Positions 5,158 to 7,516 of a stretch of DNA of 7,516 bases are shown here, piece after piece. Source of the stretch: Halobacteriales archaeon QS_5_70_15 (GTDB lineage: Archaea; Halobacteriota; Halobacteria; Halobacteriales; Haloarculaceae); the NCBI GenBank assembly GCA_003022005.1, contig PXRQ01000119.1, positions 29,317 to 36,832 on the forward strand, given 5' to 3'. Numbering within the stretch: position 1 is the first letter of the stretch; each line of letters starts with the position of its first letter. Both the position numbers and the translations under genes were made by a program. The notes under the pieces were generated by a model, which had not been told where the DNA came from, searched no databases, and was given only the letters and a program-made list of their open reading frames with translations.

Positions 5158-5524
5158 AACCGAGCGCGACGCGGTCGTCGATCTGCTGGACGTGATCCTC
5201 GAGAGCGGGGTGATCGTCCAGGCGGACGTGGTGATCGCCGTCGCCGAGGTCCCGCTGGTGGGCCTCCAGTTGCGGGCCGCGCTGGCGGGCATCGACACGA
5301 TGACCGACTACGGGCTGCTGGAAGACTGGGACGAGGAGACGCGGGCCCGGGGGCGCTCGGCGGCCGCGCCCGCCCCGCAGGACCGGGACCGGTCCGCCGA
5401 TCCGGTGCCGCCGCCCGCCGCCGAGCCCGGCGGGGAGGCGGGCTCCGAACCGGAGACAGCGACCGAAAGCGAGGGAGCGTCCGACGCTCCCAAGGACGGA
5501 GACGGCGGGAGCGGCGACGGCTGA
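5144..5524 (+). CDS. gvpM: Gas vesicle protein GvpM (GvpA family) with extended tail
   Basis: GvpM is a second minor GvpA-family protein required for gas vesicle formation and is aggregation-prone in the known systems. Residues about 9-58 form the GvpA-like core: DAVVDLLDVILESGVIVQAD, then VVIAVAEVPLVGLQLRAALA and the GIDTMTDYGL ending typical of GvpM. At 126 residues it is longer than the usual 84 or so; the excess (59-126) is a Pro/Ala/Glu/Asp/Ser-rich tail, similar in character to that of GvpJ here. The ATG at 5144 overlaps the gvpL end by 14 nt. It is the last gene of the rightward operon, with only 52 nt to the next start (rps17e), and no clear T-rich terminator apart from the TTTT that appears to serve as the rps17e TATA box. 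Confidence 0.92.
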   Translation: MEPSRTERDAVVDLLDVILESGVIVQADVVIAVAEVPLVGLQLRAALAGIDTMTDYGLLEDWDEETRARGRSAAAPAPQDRDRSADPVPPPAAEPGGEAGSEPETATESEGASDAPKDGDGGSGDG

Positions 5525-5545
5525 GCGGTCGGGGCGAAGACGAAT

Positions 5546-5553
5546 CCTTTTAG
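5546..5553 (+). promoter_or_regulatory. TATA box for rps17e
   Basis: CCTTTTAG is centred about 27 nt before the rps17e ATG, the canonical archaeal spacing, with CGAA upstream as a possible BRE. The transcript would be leaderless or nearly so. This separates rps17e transcription from the gvp operon, although read-through from gvpM is possible. Confidence 0.65.
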
Positions 5554-5576
5554 CCGCGGCGCGGAGACGTTGAGCC

Positions 5577-5765
5577 ATGGCCATCAAGCCCGCCTACGTC
5601 AAGAAGACGGCGAAGCTCCTGCTTGAGAGGTACGACGAAGCGTTCGGCACCGACTTCGAGCACAACAAGGACGTCGTGACCCAGTTGACCAACATCGAGT
5701 CCAAGGGCGTCCGCAACCGGGTCGCCGGATACATCACCCGGAAGAAAGGCGGCACGGCCCAGTAG
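5577..5765 (+). CDS. rps17e: 30S ribosomal protein S17e
   Basis: This 62-residue protein is the archaeal/eukaryotic-type small-subunit ribosomal protein eS17 (S17e), a core part of the 30S subunit. The sequence is typical throughout: MAIKPAYVKKTAKLLLERY, then DFEHNKDVVTQLTNIESKGV and RNRVAGYITRKK at the end. It is notably less acidic than the neighbouring proteins, as expected for an RNA-binding protein. The start at 5577 is supported by the canonical N-terminus and a TATA box about 27 nt upstream. It follows gvpM by 52 nt on the same strand but is a housekeeping gene, not part of the vesicle system; it marks the right border of the gvp insertion. Confidence 0.97.
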   Translation: MAIKPAYVKKTAKLLLERYDEAFGTDFEHNKDVVTQLTNIESKGVRNRVAGYITRKKGGTAQ

Positions 5766-5970
5766 ACGCTTCTCGCGACGCGCCGTCCCGACGACGAACG
5801 ACCAGCGGCCGCGCTCGCGACCGCTTCCGTCCGGGGACCGACAGATCCGCCCGGTCGCCGGTCGACGCGCCGTCCGACGCCCGGGTCCCGGCCCGAGTCA
5901 GCGTTCCGATGATGTGACCGAACGGGCAGGTTCGGGGGCGATCACCGGGGAATCCTTCCGCGGATCACAA
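5766..5970 (+). other. Non-coding interval between rps17e and asd
   Basis: The interval between rps17e and asd is 237 nt long, and this part of it is GC-rich. No convincing gene on either strand, RNA gene or T-run terminator is seen. The only internal structure noticed is a 13-bp direct repeat, CGACGCGCCGTCC, at 5776-5788 and 5863-5875. The end of the interval holds the asd promoter. Confidence 0.5.
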
Positions 5971-5971
5971 C

Positions 5972-5979
5972 CGTTTTGG
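5972..5979 (+). promoter_or_regulatory. TATA-like box for asd
   Basis: CGTTTTGG is centred about 27 nt before the asd ATG, giving a leaderless or nearly leaderless transcript, with ACAA just upstream as a possible BRE. Spacing is canonical; the box itself is a partial match to TTTAWA. Confidence 0.5.
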
Positions 5980-6002
5980 GCCCCTCTCCCCGAGGATCGC
6001 CA

Positions 6003-7040
6003 ATGACTGTCAACGTCGGCGTCCTCGGCGCCACCGGTGCCGTGGGGCAACGGCTCATCAGCCTCCTCGACCCGCATCCCGACTTCGAACTGACCTGCGT
6101 AACCGCCAGCGACGCCAGCGCCGGAAAGTCCTACCGCGAGGCCGCCAAGTGGCGCATCGACACCCCCATCCCCGAGGACGTGGCGGAGATGACCGTCGGT
6201 CGGACCGATCCGGACGCGGTGCCCGACGACGCGGACCTGCTGTTCTCCTCGCTGCCCTCGTCGGTCGGCGAGCGCGTCGAGCCCGGCTTCTGCGAGCAGG
6301 GCTACGTCGTCTCCTCGAACTCCTCGAACGACCGCACCGCCGACGACGTCCCGCTGGTGATCCCCGAGGTCAACGCCGAGCACGTCGACCTGCTCGAAGT
6401 CCAGCGCGACGAGCGAGGCTGGGACGGCGCGCTCCTGAAGAACCCCAACTGCTCGACGATCACGATGGTGCCGACGCTGGCGGCCCTCGACGAGACCTTC
6501 GGGCTGGAGCGGATCAACGTCTCGACGCTGCAGGCCGTCTCCGGCGCGGGCTACTCCGGCGTCACCTCGATGGAGATCATCGACAACGCCATCCCCCACA
6601 TCGGGGGCGAGGAACAGAAGATGGAGACGGAGGCCCGAAAGCTCCTGGGCGCGTTCGACGGCGCCGAGGTCGAGTGGCACGGCGCCGACGTCGCCGCCTC
6701 CTGTAACCGGATCCCGACCATCGACGGCCACCTCGAGAACGTCTGGGCGGACCTCGCCGACCCCGCCGATCCGGAGGCGGCCGCCGACGCGATGCGGGAG
6801 TACCCCGGCCTCGACCTCCACTCCTCGCCCGACCAGTTGATCCACGTCTTCGAGGAACCCGACCGCCCCCAGCCCCGCCTCGACCGCATGCGGGGCCGGG
6901 GGATGTCGATCACCGCCGGCGGGTTCCGGGAGACCGAGGGCGGCGTCCAATACAACTGCCTCGCGCACAACACGCTCCGGGGCGCGGCCGGGGCCTCCGT
7001 CCTCAACGGCGAACTCCTGCTGGAGAACGGCTGGATCTGA
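6003..7040 (+). CDS. asd: Aspartate-semialdehyde dehydrogenase
   Basis: This enzyme reduces 4-aspartyl phosphate to aspartate 4-semialdehyde with NADPH, the branch point for lysine, threonine and methionine synthesis; it acts in the cytoplasm. The 345-residue product has the N-terminal nucleotide-binding motif GATGAVGQ (9-16), SSLPSSVGE, the catalytic KNPNCSTITMVPTL segment with nucleophile Cys150, the QAVSGAGYSG segment, and CNRIPTIDGHLENVW carrying the likely catalytic His243. These features and the length fit the archaeal/fungal-type family. The ATG at 6003 gives the usual MTVNVGVLGATG start and is about 27 nt downstream of a TATA-like box; an in-frame start at 5976 would add nine residues overlapping that box and is rejected. 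It has its own promoter, and a hairpin plus T-run follows the stop. Confidence 0.96.
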   Translation: MTVNVGVLGATGAVGQRLISLLDPHPDFELTCVTASDASAGKSYREAAKWRIDTPIPEDVAEMTVGRTDPDAVPDDADLLFSSLPSSVGERVEPGFCEQGYVVSSNSSNDRTADDVPLVIPEVNAEHVDLLEVQRDERGWDGALLKNPNCSTITMVPTLAALDETFGLERINVSTLQAVSGAGYSGVTSMEIIDNAIPHIGGEEQKMETEARKLLGAFDGAEVEWHGADVAASCNRIPTIDGHLENVWADLADPADPEAAADAMREYPGLDLHSSPDQLIHVFEEPDRPQPRLDRMRGRGMSITAGGFRETEGGVQYNCLAHNTLRGAAGASVLNGELLLENGWI

Positions 7041-7062
7041 TCGGCCGGCGCCGACCGTTTTT
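7041..7062 (+). terminator. Possible hairpin plus T5 terminator after asd
   Basis: Directly after the asd stop, TCGGC (7041-7045) can pair with GCCGA (7050-7054) around a CGGC loop, followed 3 nt later by TTTTT (7058-7062). The stem is short, and haloarchaeal termination depends mainly on T-runs. The same T-run is the best TATA box for the next gene. Confidence 0.35.
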
Positions 7063-7063
7063 A
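7057..7063 (+). promoter_or_regulatory. TATA box for the leader ORF / malic enzyme
   Basis: GTTTTTA is centred about 28 nt before the ATG at 7088 and about 143 nt before the malic enzyme ATG at 7203. The spacing points to a transcript that begins at the small ORF's start codon, leaving a leader of roughly 115 nt in front of the malic enzyme gene. Confidence 0.55.
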
Positions 7064-7087
7064 CTCCCTCGCGGGAAACGGAAACGC

Positions 7088-7201
7088 ATGACGACGACAG
7101 CCGCTCGAACGGAGCGCGTCGCCGGGCCGACCGCCGGATTCGACCAGCGAGCGCCGGCGACGACCGCTCGCCGGGCCGGGCGACAGCGCGAGGTCGACTG
7201 A
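7088..7201 (+). CDS. Possible 37-residue leader ORF before the malic enzyme gene
   Basis: The frame runs from ATG at 7088 to TGA at 7199-7201 and encodes a Thr/Ala/Arg-rich 37-residue peptide ([13 protein letters not shown] at the start). Its ATG lies at the position expected for leaderless translation from the TATA box at 7057-7063, and its stop is one base before the ATG of the malic enzyme, a spacing that would allow translational coupling. The peptide is basic, unlike typical haloarchaeal proteins, and resembles no family I know, so it may equally be an untranslated leader with a chance ORF. Expression is unproven. Confidence 0.35.
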   Translation: MTTTAARTERVAGPTAGFDQRAPATTARRAGRQREVD

Positions 7202-7202
7202 G

Positions 7203-7516
7203 ATGGGGCTGGACGACGACGCCCGGGAGTACCACCGACAGGACCCGCCGGGCAAGATCGCCATCGAGACGACCAAGTCCACCAACACCCAGCGGGACCT
7301 CTCGCTGGCGTACTCGTCGGGAGTCGCCGCACCCTGTCGGGACATCGCCGACGACGAGGAGGCCGCCTACGAGTACACCGCGAAGGGGAACATGGTGGGG
7401 GTAGTGTCGAACGGGTCGGCGGTGCTGGGCCTGGGTGACATCGGGGCGCAGGCCTCGAAGCCCGTCATGGAGGGCAAGGGCGTCCTCTTCAAGCGCTTCG
7501 CCGACATCGACGTCTT
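7203..7516 (+). CDS. maeB: NADP-dependent malic enzyme, 3' end outside the window
   Basis: Malic enzyme converts malate to pyruvate and CO2 with reduction of NAD(P)+. The first 104 codons are present and run off the right edge in frame. Diagnostic segments are [11 protein letters not shown] (15-25), [17 protein letters not shown] (29-45) with the likely catalytic Tyr37, and [20 protein letters not shown] (69-88), followed by [11 protein letters not shown] with the likely catalytic Lys92. The family usually has YSPGV where this reads YSSGV, a Pro-to-Ser change beside the catalytic Tyr. The ATG at 7203 matches the usual MGLDxDAxEYH haloarchaeal N-terminus. Whether this is the short form or the long form with a C-terminal phosphotransacetylase-like domain cannot be told, since the rest lies outside. 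Cofactor preference is inferred from the family. Confidence 0.9.
   Translation, partial: MGLDDDAREYHRQDPPGKIAIETTKSTNTQRDLSLAYSSGVAAPCRDIADDEEAAYEYTAKGNMVGVVSNGSAVLGLGDIGAQASKPVMEGKGVLFKRFADIDV

Noticed and set aside
3337..5298. Minus-strand open frame of 653 codons opposite gvpJ-gvpM
   Set aside because: It is antisense to four clear gvp genes, has Arg/Pro/Ser-rich content typical of reverse frames in GC-rich DNA, and resembles no protein family.
5976..6002. Upstream start for asd
   Set aside because: It adds nine residues not seen in the family and overlaps the TATA-like box; the ATG at 6003 gives the standard N-terminus.
5898..7235. Minus-strand open frame of 445 codons opposite asd
   Set aside because: It lies opposite an unmistakable asd gene with intact catalytic motifs; its composition is that of an antisense shadow.

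Overview
The window comes from a halophilic archaeon (Halobacteria). The DNA is very GC-rich, the proteins are loaded with Asp and Glu, several genes have TATA-like boxes about 27 nt upstream of start codons with no Shine-Dalgarno, and the flanking genes (DUF447 protein, ribosomal protein S17e, archaeal-type aspartate-semialdehyde dehydrogenase) are archaeal.

Layout: positions 1-578 hold the 3' part of a DUF447-family gene on the + strand. Positions 575-5524 are a compact gas vesicle (gvp) cluster in two divergent operons. The leftward operon is gvpA-gvpO (minus strand). The rightward operon is gvpF-gvpG-[gvpH/I-position gene]-gvpJ-gvpK-gvpL-gvpM, in which every gene overlaps the next by 1-14 nt. 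Positions 5577-7040 hold rps17e and asd, each with its own promoter-like TATA box. The window ends in a short possible leader ORF (7088-7201) and the 5' part of a malic enzyme gene (7203 onward).

The eight recognised gvp genes (A, F, G, J, K, L, M, O) are the set known from Halobacterium to be the minimum for making gas vesicles. gvpC, gvpN, gvpD and gvpE are not in the window. GvpA builds the ribbed wall. GvpJ and GvpM are GvpA-like minor proteins. GvpF and GvpL are related accessory proteins. GvpG, GvpK and GvpO are assembly factors. A ninth gene of 288 codons lies where gvpH and gvpI normally are, but I do not recognise it; its tail carries a repeated aromatic-Ser-Ser/Thr-x-Pro motif.

The most notable signals are a two-part DNA element repeated divergently, one copy facing each gvp operon (candidate shared operator); a Cys/His cluster resembling a zinc-binding knuckle at the N-terminus of GvpO; long acidic tails on GvpJ and GvpM; and the convergent gvpO/DUF447 genes ending inside one shared CTAG palindrome. 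No RNA gene, transposase, IS element or CRISPR array was seen.
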